DNA of 47,461 nucleotides, taken from an uncultured Christensenellaceae bacterium. Its GTDB lineage: Bacteria > Bacillota > Clostridia > Christensenellales > UBA3700. Shown piece by piece: positions 36,718 to 45,750 of this stretch (positions within the stretch are counted from its first letter, which is position 1; every line of letters starts with the position of its first letter). The stretch is from the NCBI GenBank assembly GCA_944383895.1, contig CALWRH010000015.1, positions 1 through 47,461 on the forward strand, given 5' to 3'. The position numbers were made by a program, and so were the translations under genes. The notes under the pieces are model-generated. The model searched no databases and was not told where the DNA came from. It was given only the letters and a program-made list of their open reading frames with translations.

Positions 36718-37875
36718 TTATCTCCTGTATCTGACTTCTTGTCCGCCGAGGAAAGTAGCTTTTACGCTGTAATCTTCTTTATCGAGTACGTTTATATCTG
36801 CAAGGCAGCCGACTTTTATATCGCCGATGTCTTTGCGGCCTATGAGTCTTGCAGGCACTTTGGTAGCCATATATATTGCGTGAGCGGGAGCTATGCCGCA
36901 GCCTATGAGGTTGCAGACCATTTTGGAAACGGGGGTAACCGATCCCGCATAAGTATTTTCTGAGGGCAGTACCGCGACGCCGTCTTCAACGCGGATAGAC
37001 TGTTTGCTGTCGCCTGCGCCGATATAGTAGTCGCCCGCGGGCATGCCTGCAACGCTGAGGGAGTCGGAAACCAGGCATATACGGCGGTAACCCTTGAGCT
37101 TGTATATCATTTTGAACAGCGTGTTGGCGACGTGTCTGTCGTCCGCGATTATCTCTGTCGTAATGCGGTTGTCGATAAGGCCGACTTCGGTAAGACCGAG
37201 GTGCTTTTTTGGGTTGTCACGGCGCGAAGGACGGGATGTGCAGTTGTACATGTGCGTAACGCTCGTTGCGCCCGCGTCTATGCAGGGATATATCTCGTCG
37301 TCGATAGAGTTGTCATGTCCGAGAGATATCTGCACGCCTTTTTTGCTGTATTCTGCTGTAAATTCCGCACTGCCGCGTACGTTGGGCGCGATAGTGACTC
37401 TCTTTACGATATCCAGATTGTTTCTGACAAACGAATCGTCGTCGAGAGGGGATATGAGCAGGTGAGGCGGATGCGCGCCTGCAGCTTTCTGCGAGAGGTA
37501 AGGACCCTCGAGATGTACGCCCGCGATACGAGCGTAACGGCTGTCGTATTTTCTGATATTGTCGACGGCTTTGTTTATGTCCTCGGGACTTGCCGTCATC
37601 GTGGTGGGGCAGAAAGAAGTTATACCCGTATCGAGGTGATAGCGCGCGATGGTGTCTATGCACTCGTATGTGGGCTCCATGCAGTCTTTGCCGTAGCCGC
37701 CGTGGGTGTGGATATCTATATATCCCGCAGCGACGGGTTCTCCTTCAAAGCGTATTACTTCGCCTTCGGTCTGATTGCCGACAGCAACGATCTTGCCGTC
37801 GTCGCCGATGGTAACGTTGCAGTTGCTGAGAAATTTTCCGCCCGATAAAGGACGCACGTTTACAAGAGTTATCAT
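36718..37875 (-). CDS. nagA: N-acetylglucosamine-6-phosphate deacetylase
   Basis: NagA deacetylates GlcNAc-6-phosphate to glucosamine-6-phosphate. The 385-residue protein has the amidohydrolase metal motif DIHTHGGYG (about 54-62), catalytic sequence HLEGPYL (about 122-128), the metal ligands in LGHDNSIDD and VTHMYN, and the general base in LVSDSLSVAG. The start at 37875 overlaps the stop codon of the GH20-like gene by ATGA, and GAGG lies upstream. Its position indicates an amino-sugar catabolic operon (GH20-like, nagA, esterase). Confidence 0.93.
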   Translation of the reverse strand: MITLVNVRPLSGGKFLSNCNVTIGDDGKIVAVGNQTEGEVIRFEGEPVAAGYIDIHTHGGYGKDCMEPTYECIDTIARYHLDTGITSFCPTTMTASPEDINKAVDNIRKYDSRYARIAGVHLEGPYLSQKAAGAHPPHLLISPLDDDSFVRNNLDIVKRVTIAPNVRGSAEFTAEYSKKGVQISLGHDNSIDDEIYPCIDAGATSVTHMYNCTSRPSRRDNPKKHLGLTEVGLIDNRITTEIIADDRHVANTLFKMIYKLKGYRRICLVSDSLSVAGMPAGDYYIGAGDSKQSIRVEDGVAVLPSENTYAGSVTPVSKMVCNLIGCGIAPAHAIYMATKVPARLIGRKDIGDIKVGCLADINVLDKEDYSVKATFLGGQEVRYRR

Positions 37876-39446
37876 TTTTTGTTTTTCCTCACTTCGCCGT
37901 ACTGATCGGCGGTTTTCCATATGAATATATCGCGGTTTTTGAAAAAGAATCCGCCTTTTGCGAGCTTATCGCAAGCCCAGTTTGCGTTGACCAGATCGAG
38001 TATCCTGCGGTTAGCCTGCCAATGTTTTGTAAATTTTGCAAAGTCTTTCGCATCTTTTGGCGACCAGCCCGTTTCGCTTAAAGCGCACAAGCGGGGCAGA
38101 CAGTTGAATTCGACTTTGAGCAGATCGTATATCCACTCGCCCCAGAGAAGGCCTTCTACGCCGAGCACGTTTTCGTCAGACGCGTTTTTGCCGAGATAGT
38201 GCAGAGGCTCCATAGCGTACAGAGGTTTTATAGGCGACATGACGTAGGGGTGATCGAAAGAGCAGAGCTGATGCGGAGAAACGATAAACTTTCTGCCTTC
38301 TGATACGAACTTTTCTATGGTTTCCTGCGGGACCTGTTTGAACAGGTGCAGGACCGCGCGTTTGTCTATTCCGTTGAGGAAGTCGCTTGTACGGACGATC
38401 GCTATCTTTCCTTTTTTATCGAGGTGATCGATTATCTTGTTGAGAGTGAAGGTAAACAGCGCGCGTTCGTCGGAGAGATTATTCTCCTGCATGAATTTTT
38501 TGCATGCGGGGCAGGTTTTCCAATCCGAAAAATCGAAAGGATCTCCGCCGATATGTATGTATTTGCTTTCGAATACCGAGCACACCTCGTCGAGCAGGGA
38601 ATATACTGTTTCCCATGCTTTTTCCGATCCGGGACAGAATGCTCCCGAGAAGTTACCGAAAGTGGTCGGAACGCTGTGGCTCTCTCCCGAGCAGGAAATG
38701 TCGGGGAAAGCGGCGGTAAGAGCGCTGATATGACCGGGCAGATCTATCTCGGGCTGAACGTCTATATTGCGTTCTGCGGCAAATGCGATTATGTGCTTGA
38801 TCTGAGATTGAGAATAAAAACCTTCGTGCTTGCAACCTGCGAACTTTGTAGAAGAAAAACCTCCTACCTGAGTGTCGTTTCTGACGGACGCGATGCGGTT
38901 GAGCTGCGGATAGAGCTTGCTCTCTATGCGATAGCCCTGGTCGTCCGAAAGGTGCCAATGCAGAACGTTGAGTTTGTAAAAACTCATGAGATTGATCACG
39001 CGTTTTACTACGTCTTCGCCGAGGAAGTTGCGCGCTTCGTCGAGCATTAAACCGCGGTAAGCAAAACGCGGTGCGTCTTCTATGTGGCAGCAGGGGCAGG
39101 ACAGCATAAAGGGTTTGCCTTCGTCGTCCGCTTTCATTATCTGCCTTAGCGTAATAAGGGCATAAGTCCAGCCTTTCGCGCCGCGTGCCTCCACCGTTAT
39201 CGAGTCGCCGTTTACGTCGATGCGGTAGCCCTCGTCGGGCAGGGAGGGGTCCTTGAGAAAAGATACTGTGACCTTTTCGTTTTCGAAGTCGGGTTTGATT
39301 GCCGGGCAGATATTCTGAAAGAGCTTTCTTGCCATAGGGTCGCAGAATTCAGCCCCTTCGCAACAAACGATCTTAGGCTGTCTTTCCATGGCGACGTCGC
39401 CGCCGTACAGCTTGTACGATTTTGTCTGCGGTATAATGTTGAGCAT
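37872..39446 (-). CDS. GH20-like protein lacking the catalytic glutamate
   Basis: A 524-residue protein with an N-terminal GH20b-type domain and a GH20 barrel. Family motifs are clear: RGLMLDEARNF, NVLHWHLSDDQGYRIESK, EIDLPGHISALTAAFPDISC, then VLGVEGLLWGEWI. The catalytic pair of hexosaminidases is Asp-Glu in HIGGDE. Here the codons at 38538-38543 read Asp302-Pro303 (HIGGDPFDF), so the acid/base Glu is absent. The tryptophan of the usual (M/I)SW motif also appears lost (AVLHLFKQ). No signal peptide is seen. With nagA next to it a role with GlcNAc-containing glycans is likely, but it may be an inactive, binding or altered-mechanism member. The start at 39446 follows AAAGGAG. Confidence 0.85.
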   Translation of the reverse strand: MLNIIPQTKSYKLYGGDVAMERQPKIVCCEGAEFCDPMARKLFQNICPAIKPDFENEKVTVSFLKDPSLPDEGYRIDVNGDSITVEARGAKGWTYALITLRQIMKADDEGKPFMLSCPCCHIEDAPRFAYRGLMLDEARNFLGEDVVKRVINLMSFYKLNVLHWHLSDDQGYRIESKLYPQLNRIASVRNDTQVGGFSSTKFAGCKHEGFYSQSQIKHIIAFAAERNIDVQPEIDLPGHISALTAAFPDISCSGESHSVPTTFGNFSGAFCPGSEKAWETVYSLLDEVCSVFESKYIHIGGDPFDFSDWKTCPACKKFMQENNLSDERALFTFTLNKIIDHLDKKGKIAIVRTSDFLNGIDKRAVLHLFKQVPQETIEKFVSEGRKFIVSPHQLCSFDHPYVMSPIKPLYAMEPLHYLGKNASDENVLGVEGLLWGEWIYDLLKVEFNCLPRLCALSETGWSPKDAKDFAKFTKHWQANRRILDLVNANWACDKLAKGGFFFKNRDIFIWKTADQYGEVRKNKK

Positions 39447-39512
39447 ATTACTCCTTTGCGTTTTGTAAACGCCTGAAATTAAGACGGTTAAAAATTCTTC
39501 CGATACGCCTAT

Positions 39513-39541
39513 ATTATAAAACAACGCGCACGATATGTCAA
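39513..39541 (-). promoter_or_regulatory. Consensus promoter of the amino-sugar operon
   Basis: On the minus strand TTGACA (39536-39541), 17 bases, TATAAT (39513-39518). The leader to the GH20-like gene is about 60 nt. Confidence 0.85.
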
Positions 39542-39741
39542 TTCAGTGTAAAGTATTGTACATAAAGCCGTAAGTTTGTCGGGCGGCAACATGTGGTAAA
39601 AAAGAAGGCGGTTGTCTTGCGTTAAGTTGAGAGTATACGAAAATTATCGCGCCCGTGTTTGCTATGTCGATAAACAGTTCAGTGCCGCAGATAAAAAACA
39701 GGCGTTTCTGACGTGATAGGGAGAACGGCTTTGTAAAGTTG

Positions 39742-39770
39742 TTGACAAAATCGGACGTCGGGCATACAAT
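39742..39770 (+). promoter_or_regulatory. Promoter of the marR-ABC exporter operon
   Basis: TTGACA (39742-39747), 17 bases, TACAAT (39765-39770). The start is expected near 39777, inside the first operator palindrome. The 200 bases between this and the leftward promoter at 39541 show no gene. Confidence 0.8.
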
Positions 39771-39773
39771 ATA

Positions 39774-39802
39774 GTTGCGCTCGCAACAGTTGCAGGCGCA
39801 AC
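39774..39802. promoter_or_regulatory. Tandem MarR-type operator
   Basis: Two 14-base palindromes, GTTGCGCTCGCAAC (39774-39787) and GTTGCAGGCGCAAC (39789-39802), share GTTGC/GCAAC arms and lie 15 bases apart centre to centre. They cover the predicted transcript start of the marR operon. The natural ligand is the MarR protein encoded 50 bases on. Confidence 0.75.
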
Positions 39803-39853
39803 AAATTCTGTAAAACCGCACAAGGCGCATATCGCAAAAGCGGAGGAGAAGAC

Positions 39854-40303
39854 ATGGCACAGTTTATGAAAAACACGGGGCAGATATGGAGATGCGGCAA
39901 TCTCTACCGCACGTCGAGATACGAGTCGTTAGGGCTCGGAAGTTATCAGGATTCTTATATCCTCAACGTATGCGCGCATCCCGGCATCACGCAGGAAGGG
40001 TTGTCAAAGCTTATTTACATACACAAGAGCAACGTCGCAAGACAGCTCGGCTCTCTTGAAGAAAAAGGGTTTATAAGAAGAGAAACAGACCCGTCTGACA
40101 AACGCAACATGTTGGTTTATCCTACCGAAAAGGCATATGCCGTACTTGACGAAATAAAGAGAGTCAATGCGGAGTGGGACAGAATAATGCTCGAAGGTTT
40201 CAGCGAAGAAGAGAGGGAAGAAGTAGAAAGACTCGCTGCACTGCTCGCTGAAAGAGCAAAGAAGATCATAGAAAAAGAGGAAAAGACGGAGGACAAGAGA
40301 TGA
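39854..40303 (+). CDS. MarR family transcriptional regulator
   Basis: A 149-residue winged-helix regulator. The recognition region reads GITQEGLSKLIYIHKSNVARQLGSLEEKGFIRR (about 44-76), with the wing DPSDKRNMLVYPTEKA following, both typical of MarR. Terminal helices form the dimer interface. It most likely represses its own operon, which encodes a drug-type ABC exporter, by binding the tandem palindromes at 39774-39802. A bound toxic compound would relieve it. The ribosome binding site is GGAGGAG. The stop overlaps the next start by ATGA. Confidence 0.92.
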   Translation: MAQFMKNTGQIWRCGNLYRTSRYESLGLGSYQDSYILNVCAHPGITQEGLSKLIYIHKSNVARQLGSLEEKGFIRRETDPSDKRNMLVYPTEKAYAVLDEIKRVNAEWDRIMLEGFSEEEREEVERLAALLAERAKKIIEKEEKTEDKR

Positions 40304-42027
40304 AGAGTCTCGGGGGTTATCTTTCGGTGCATAAAAAACGCATGAGCATCGGTCTTGCGATAAAAGCGATCGGTACGCTTGCGGAATTGTTTTTGCCGAT
40401 GATAATGGCTTATATGATCGACGACGTCGCACCTACGGGCAGCGTGCTTTCGCTTTCGCTGTGGGGCGCGGCGATGTTCGTCTTTGCCGTAGTTGCCTGT
40501 GGCGGCAACGTGGTCGCCAACCGCATGGCGTCTAAAGTCGCGCGGGATACGACAGAAGTCATAAGAAACGATCTGTTTACGTCTACGCTCTATCTCTCTG
40601 CAAGGCAGACTGACGAGGTTACGGTCCCGTCGCTCGTTTCAAGGCTTTCGTCCGACACTTACAACGTGCACAATATGATAGGCATGATACAGAGGCTCGG
40701 AGTGAGAGTGCCGATACTGCTTGTCGGCGGCGTAGCTCTGACTTTTACGGTAGAGCCCGTGCTCGCGCTCGTACTGCTCGCAGTCGTACCCTTTCTCTCT
40801 ATAGTCGTGATATTCGTTTCGTCGCGAGGCATAGTTCTGTACACCGATCTGCAGAGAGCCGTGGATACGATGGTCCGCAAGGTACGCGACGACTATACGG
40901 GGATACGCGTGATAAAGGCGCTTTCGAGGACGGAGTATGAAGAGAGAGGTTTTGCGGAGATAAACGACAACGTGGTCGCGAAGGAAACTAAAGCGGGAGT
41001 GACTATGAGCATTACCAACCCTATTATGAACGTAATGCTCAATCTCGGCATGACGGCGGTCGTGCTCGTAGGCGCGTACAGAGTCAGCGAAGGGCTTGCC
41101 AAGGTCGGAGAGATAATCGCGTTTACGTCATATTTCACGATAATACTCAACGCTGTCATATCGATAAGCAGGATATTCGTCAACGTGAGTAAGGGCAGCG
41201 CGTCGGCAAAGCGTATATGCAATGTACTCAACATGCCCGACGAACTGATAAAGGACGAAAGACTTTCCTTTGCAGAAGAGGGAGCGGAAAAAGGCAGCGT
41301 GAAGTTTGAGAACGTGAGTTTTTCTTACAACGGCGCGCCCGCTCTCAAAAATATAAGCTTCGAGCTCAAAAAAGGAGAAAGCCTCGGCGTTATAGGCGCG
41401 ACGGGCAGCGGCAAGACGACGCTGGTCGCTCTTCTTCTGCGTTTTTACGACGCGGACAAGGGGCGGATAACCGTTGACGGAATCGACGTCAGAGGGTACG
41501 ACGAAAAGGAGCTGCGCTCAAAATTCGGAGTAGTTCTTCAGAACGATTTTCTTATGGCGGCGAGCGTAGAGGAAAACATCAAGTTTGAAAGAGATATAGA
41601 CGACGAGAGCATGAAGAGGGCGGCGGAGCACGCAAAAGCCGCGCCTTTCGTAGAGGCTCTCGATGACAAATACGACAGCAAACTCACGGTAAGGGGTGCC
41701 AATTTCAGCGGAGGACAAAAGCAAAGACTTCTTATAGCACGCGCGTTGGCAGGCAAGCCCGAAATACTCGTGCTGGACGATTCTTCGAGCGCGCTCGACT
41801 ACAAGACGGACTCTCAGCTGAGGGCTACGCTCAGAGAAAAATATCCGGATACTACGATAATAATGATAGCGCAGAGGATAAGTTCGGTTAGGTTTGCGGA
41901 CAAAATACTCGTGCTCGACAAGGGTGAGGCAGTCGGGCTCGGGGACGACGCGACGCTCATGAAAGATTGCGCCGTATACCGCAGTATATACGATTCTCAG
42001 CACGACGCGGGAGGTGAGGAAAGATGA
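40300..42027 (+). CDS. ABC exporter half-transporter, degenerate-site subunit
   Basis: A 575-residue fused membrane and ATPase protein of the type IV exporter kind. Six transmembrane helices span about residues 10-305. The ATPase has Walker A GATGSGKTT (about 366-374), signature FSGGQ (about 469-473) and Walker B ILVLDDSSSALD (about 488-500), with Asp in place of the catalytic Glu. Together with the partner gene this is the asymmetric pattern of heterodimeric multidrug exporters such as BmrCD and LmrCD. It overlaps marR and the partner gene by four bases on each side. Confidence 0.92.
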   Translation: MKSLGGYLSVHKKRMSIGLAIKAIGTLAELFLPMIMAYMIDDVAPTGSVLSLSLWGAAMFVFAVVACGGNVVANRMASKVARDTTEVIRNDLFTSTLYLSARQTDEVTVPSLVSRLSSDTYNVHNMIGMIQRLGVRVPILLVGGVALTFTVEPVLALVLLAVVPFLSIVVIFVSSRGIVLYTDLQRAVDTMVRKVRDDYTGIRVIKALSRTEYEERGFAEINDNVVAKETKAGVTMSITNPIMNVMLNLGMTAVVLVGAYRVSEGLAKVGEIIAFTSYFTIILNAVISISRIFVNVSKGSASAKRICNVLNMPDELIKDERLSFAEEGAEKGSVKFENVSFSYNGAPALKNISFELKKGESLGVIGATGSGKTTLVALLLRFYDADKGRITVDGIDVRGYDEKELRSKFGVVLQNDFLMAASVEENIKFERDIDDESMKRAAEHAKAAPFVEALDDKYDSKLTVRGANFSGGQKQRLLIARALAGKPEILVLDDSSSALDYKTDSQLRATLREKYPDTTIIMIAQRISSVRFADKILVLDKGEAVGLGDDATLMKDCAVYRSIYDSQHDAGGEER

Positions 42028-43781
42028 ACGAAGTTTCTCATGTCCCGACCAACCGTCGCGCAGTAGCGGCAAGGCTCGCAAAATATTTCATGTGCTACAA
42101 GTTCACGGTGATAGCGGCTTTCCTGCTTATGCTCGGCAGCAACCTTTTCGCGCTGCTCGGTCCGCTTCTCACGGGCAAGGCGATAAACGCGATAGACCTC
42201 GAAACGGGCGTGGACTTTCAGGCGGTATTCTTCTACTGCGCACTCATGGCGGTGTTTTACGTTGTTTCGGGCGTGCTCGGGTACATACTTTCCGTCGTCA
42301 TGATAAAGCTCAGTCAGAAGATAGTCAAGAGCATGCGCAAGGACCTTTTCGACAAAATAATAGCTCTGCCCGTAGGTTATCTCGACAAGATGCAGGCAGG
42401 AGATCTTATCAACCGAATTTCGTACGATATAGATACCGTCAACGCGTCGCTTTCCAACGATATCTTGCAGGCGGCGACGGGTATAGTTACCGTCATCGGC
42501 GCGCTGATAGGCATGCTCGCCGTATCGCCCGCGCTTTTCGGAGTGTTCGCGATAACCATACCTCTCTCGGTATTCATTACGATAAAGAGAAGCCGCTCTG
42601 TCAGACCGCTGTTCCGCAAACGTTCGGGCAAGCTCGCGCAGCTCAACGGTTATTCCGAAGAGATGATATCGGGAATCAAGACGATCAAGGCATACGGCAG
42701 AGAAGACGACATGATTGCGCGCTTTGCAGACAAGAACAAAGACGCGGTGGACGCTTACTATGCGGCGGACTACTACGGAAGTCTTATCGGACCTTCTGTC
42801 AACTTCGTCAACAACTTCGGCACCGTGCTCATAAGTACCGCGGGCTCGCTGATGTATCTGTTCGATATGATAATGCTCGGCGACATTTCCTCGTTTTTGC
42901 TTTATGCGAGAAAGTTCTCGGGTCCTATCAACGAATATGCCAACATAATGAGCGAGATACAGTCCGCTTTGGCAGCGGCAGAACGCGTCTTCAGGCTGCT
43001 CGACGAATTGCCCGAAGGAGCGAAAGACGAGGCGACGGAAGACTTGACCGATCCGCGCGGCGACGTTTCTTTCGAGCACGTCAGATTCGGCTACGATCCC
43101 GAAAAGGTCATAATCAAAGACCTTTCTTTTGACGCGAAAGCGGGGCAGACCGTGGCTATCGTCGGTCCTACGGGTGCGGGAAAGACTACGCTCGTAAATC
43201 TTCTCATGCGTTTCTACGACCCGCAGGGCGGCAGGATAACGCTGGACGGAAATGATATAAAGGATTATACGAGAAAGAGTCTGCGCGCAGCGTTTTCTAT
43301 GGTTCTTCAGGATACATGGCTGTTTGAGGGAACGGTGAGGGAGAACATTGTTTACGGCAAGGTAGGCGCGACTGACGAGGAGATAAGAAAGGCGGCAGAA
43401 AACGCCAATATAGCCGACTTTATAGACGCTCTTCCTCAGGGATACGACACTCCCGTTACCGACGGCGGCGTTAACCTTTCAAAAGGGCAGAAACAGCTTA
43501 TGACGATAGCGAGAGCCATGCTGTCGCCTGCGCATCTTCTTATACTCGACGAGGCGACGTCCAACGTCGATACTCGTACAGAGCTGCTCATCCGCGACGC
43601 GATGAACAGGCTTATGCAGGGCAAGACATGTTTCGTCATTGCGCACAGGCTTTCGACTATACGCAACGCAGATCTGATACTCGTCGTAAAAGACGGCGAC
43701 ATAGTAGAGCGCGGCAAACACGAAGAACTGCTCGCAAAAGGCGGTTTTTACAGTGAGATATATAACGCGCAGTTTGAATAG
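42024..43781 (+). CDS. ABC exporter half-transporter, consensus-site subunit
   Basis: A 585-residue partner of the previous gene. A membrane domain (about 20-320) precedes an ATPase with Walker A GPTGAGKTT (about 380-388), the unusual signature LSKGQ (about 485-489) and a canonical Walker B ILDEATSNVD (about 507-516). The degenerate signature here faces the Asp-type Walker B of the first subunit, so the dimer has one degenerate and one competent site. It starts within the stop of the first subunit. The role is export of drugs or lipids under MarR control, and the substrate is unknown. Confidence 0.92.
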   Translation: MNEVSHVPTNRRAVAARLAKYFMCYKFTVIAAFLLMLGSNLFALLGPLLTGKAINAIDLETGVDFQAVFFYCALMAVFYVVSGVLGYILSVVMIKLSQKIVKSMRKDLFDKIIALPVGYLDKMQAGDLINRISYDIDTVNASLSNDILQAATGIVTVIGALIGMLAVSPALFGVFAITIPLSVFITIKRSRSVRPLFRKRSGKLAQLNGYSEEMISGIKTIKAYGREDDMIARFADKNKDAVDAYYAADYYGSLIGPSVNFVNNFGTVLISTAGSLMYLFDMIMLGDISSFLLYARKFSGPINEYANIMSEIQSALAAAERVFRLLDELPEGAKDEATEDLTDPRGDVSFEHVRFGYDPEKVIIKDLSFDAKAGQTVAIVGPTGAGKTTLVNLLMRFYDPQGGRITLDGNDIKDYTRKSLRAAFSMVLQDTWLFEGTVRENIVYGKVGATDEEIRKAAENANIADFIDALPQGYDTPVTDGGVNLSKGQKQLMTIARAMLSPAHLLILDEATSNVDTRTELLIRDAMNRLMQGKTCFVIAHRLSTIRNADLILVVKDGDIVERGKHEELLAKGGFYSEIYNAQFE

Positions 43782-43849
43782 ACGAGAAGAGGCAAGACAT
43801 ATATTGCAAATCATATACCGCGTTTAACAGACACGGGCAGGAATAAAAT

Positions 43850-43883
43850 AAAAACTCCGAACTGAATAAGTGCGGAGTTTTTT
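43850..43883 (+). terminator. Terminator of the exporter operon
   Basis: AAAACTCCG pairs with CGGAGTTTT across a 14-base loop, followed by TTG. The A-rich 5' side suggests it may also work in reverse. Confidence 0.8.
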
Positions 43884-43905
43884 GTATATCACAAAACAAT
43901 AATTC

Positions 43906-43934
43906 TTGACAATTTTACATAAAACGGTTATAAT
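43906..43934 (+). promoter_or_regulatory. Consensus promoter of the 312-residue lipoprotein gene
   Basis: TTGACA (43906-43911), 17 bases, TATAAT (43929-43934): exact consensus. The leader is about 40 nt and ends with GGGAGGAG before the ATG. Confidence 0.85.
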
Positions 43935-43981
43935 ATAACAGTCAGAAAACGGTCAGGACAGGATCGTCAAGGGAGGAGTAT

Positions 43982-44920
43982 ATGAAAAAGAAGATGATTT
44001 TCGGCATAATTGCCGTTGTAGTGATCGCTGCGCTTTGCACGTCTTTCGTTGCGTGCGATGATAAAAACGAACGCCTCGACGTTGGCAATGCCGATCTGTA
44101 TCTTTTCGAAGATGTAGAATACGAAATGGATATGGACGGGGTCGGTATTCCGAGCGACATAATTGAGGATTCGTTGGCTCAGGCAGAGGATCAGATACGC
44201 AATATGTATAAAAATATGTATGCGTATATATATAAAGGAGAATTGGTTTTATACAATGAAGAATTCGATGTAGAGGCGTCCTATGTTCTTTCCGAAGAGG
44301 ACGGAGTATACGTCGTCAACGGTTTCGATATGAACGGCGTACAAGGCAAGTCGACGCTTACTTTCGACGACGAAAAAATAGTTACCGTAACTGAAGGAAA
44401 TACGCAAGGCATGAGTTTTTCCATTACGATAACATATAAAAACACTGGCGAAAAAGCGGACGTTTCCGGCAAAGACGAAGAACAGGAGCTGCCCGACGAA
44501 GTGTACGGCTATACGTCTACGGAAATAACGGTTTACGAAAACGGAGAGCTTACCTCCAAGTACGATCAGTTGAAGGAGCATATGGAGGATGTTTATGAAA
44601 ACTCCAAAGCTTACGTTAAAGGAAATACTCTGTATATCCGGACCGGTAACTCTACTGCAAAATACACGTTTGTCGAAGAAGAAGGCAAAAACGTGATAAC
44701 AAGCGACGTAATGCTCGGTTTCGATATGGAAGATATCTTCGCTTCGAGCGGGCTGAACGGCAATATAGACGTAACGACAGAGGCGAGTTTCGTAATTGAA
44801 GGCGAAGAACTCATTTTTACTATGACGTCGGATATGGACGCCGTATTTTACTATCCGTATGGCAATACAGCGTTATCTTTATTGCAGATATACGATATCC
44901 ACTTCACACTCGAGAAGTAA
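43982..44920 (+). CDS. Lipoprotein of unknown function
   Basis: A 312-residue lipoprotein. The signal peptide ends in FVAC with Cys25. The mature protein is acidic and beta-rich, and I see two similar halves. The first has YIYKGELVLYNEEFDVEASYVLSEE, and the second has YVKGNTLYIRTGNSTAKYTFVEEE, each with a 'Y.....L........ Y....E..' pattern. This suggests an internal duplication. No known family was recognised. It has its own promoter and terminator. It is shorter than, and not obviously related to, the 1206-residue lipoprotein at 6989. Confidence 0.82.
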   Translation: MKKKMIFGIIAVVVIAALCTSFVACDDKNERLDVGNADLYLFEDVEYEMDMDGVGIPSDIIEDSLAQAEDQIRNMYKNMYAYIYKGELVLYNEEFDVEASYVLSEEDGVYVVNGFDMNGVQGKSTLTFDDEKIVTVTEGNTQGMSFSITITYKNTGEKADVSGKDEEQELPDEVYGYTSTEITVYENGELTSKYDQLKEHMEDVYENSKAYVKGNTLYIRTGNSTAKYTFVEEEGKNVITSDVMLGFDMEDIFASSGLNGNIDVTTEASFVIEGEELIFTMTSDMDAVFYYPYGNTALSLLQIYDIHFTLEK

Positions 44921-44941
44921 AAGCAATTCGTAAACGTTCAA

Positions 44942-44967
44942 CCGGGCGGTTTCCGCCCGGATTTTTG
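44942..44967 (+). terminator. Terminator after the lipoprotein gene
   Basis: CCGGGCGG pairs perfectly with CCGCCCGG around a three-base loop, followed by ATTTTTG. Confidence 0.88.
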
Positions 44968-45100
44968 ATTTCGACTTAGAGAAAACATATTTTTGTTTTG
45001 TCGTTAAAGTCTGATTTCCAAAAAGGCTTAAGAAATAGACGGGCATTGTCAGAAAATCGAAAAATAGACGTAAAAGTTAAATTAACACCTCAAACAATTA

Positions 45101-45129
45101 TTGCATTTAGAAATGAATTGTAGTAAACT
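45101..45129 (+). promoter_or_regulatory. Promoter of the HTH-membrane protein pair
   Basis: TTGCAT (45101-45106), 17 bases, TAAACT (45124-45129). The start is expected near 45136. Confidence 0.45.
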
Positions 45130-45162
45130 TTTATTGATTAATCAGAACGATCGATAAACGGT

Positions 45163-45750
45163 GTGAAATTGCAAAAGGGAACAGATAACATATACGACGA
45201 TTACAATTCTAACGAGGCGCGTAAGATAGGACAAAACCTGAAACGCATAAGACAAAACAACGGCTTATCTCAGGAGGCGTTTGCAGAGCTCATAGGCGTA
45301 AGCCGTCAGACCGTGATCAATTGGGAAAAGGGCAACAGTCTGCCGTCGGTAGACAAAGTCGGCATTATTATAGACAAGTGCTCTACCTCGATAGAAGAGA
45401 TCCTCGGCAAAGAAACTGTGTTTAGCAGAGAAAGCGAGTGCGAAGGAACAGCCTGCTTTGCGTGTGGTGAAGAAATCTGCGCAAGCGTGGCAGAACGCAA
45501 AAGCGATTTGCTGAAGATAGCATTGATAACAGGGCTGGCAGTTTTTGCTCTTCTGGTTCTGTTTATAATCGTCGTAATGGTTATGACAGTCATAACGAAT
45601 ATGGATGGCGACGCATATGCCATTTCGTATGCCTTTTCGCTCAGTGATATTGATAAACTTATTTTGGCGGGAATTGCGCTTGTTGTCGCATTTGTCGGCA
45701 TTTCAACAGGCGTTGCAAAAATGATCAATAAAAAGGGGAGTAGCAAATGA
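45163..45750 (+). CDS. XRE helix-turn-helix protein with two transmembrane helices
   Basis: A 195-residue protein. An N-terminal XRE domain (IGQNLKRIRQNNGLSQEAFAELIGVSRQTVINWEKG, about 22-57) is followed by a short segment with CEGTACFACGEEIC, a possible zinc site. Two hydrophobic helices (about 117-143 and 165-187) complete it. Such membrane-tethered regulators are known in Bacillota but the signal is unknown. The start is GTG with no good ribosome binding site, and no other start keeps the domain intact. It overlaps the next gene by ATGA, so a protein pair is likely. Confidence 0.78.
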   Translation: MKLQKGTDNIYDDYNSNEARKIGQNLKRIRQNNGLSQEAFAELIGVSRQTVINWEKGNSLPSVDKVGIIIDKCSTSIEEILGKETVFSRESECEGTACFACGEEICASVAERKSDLLKIALITGLAVFALLVLFIIVVMVMTVITNMDGDAYAISYAFSLSDIDKLILAGIALVVAFVGISTGVAKMINKKGSSK

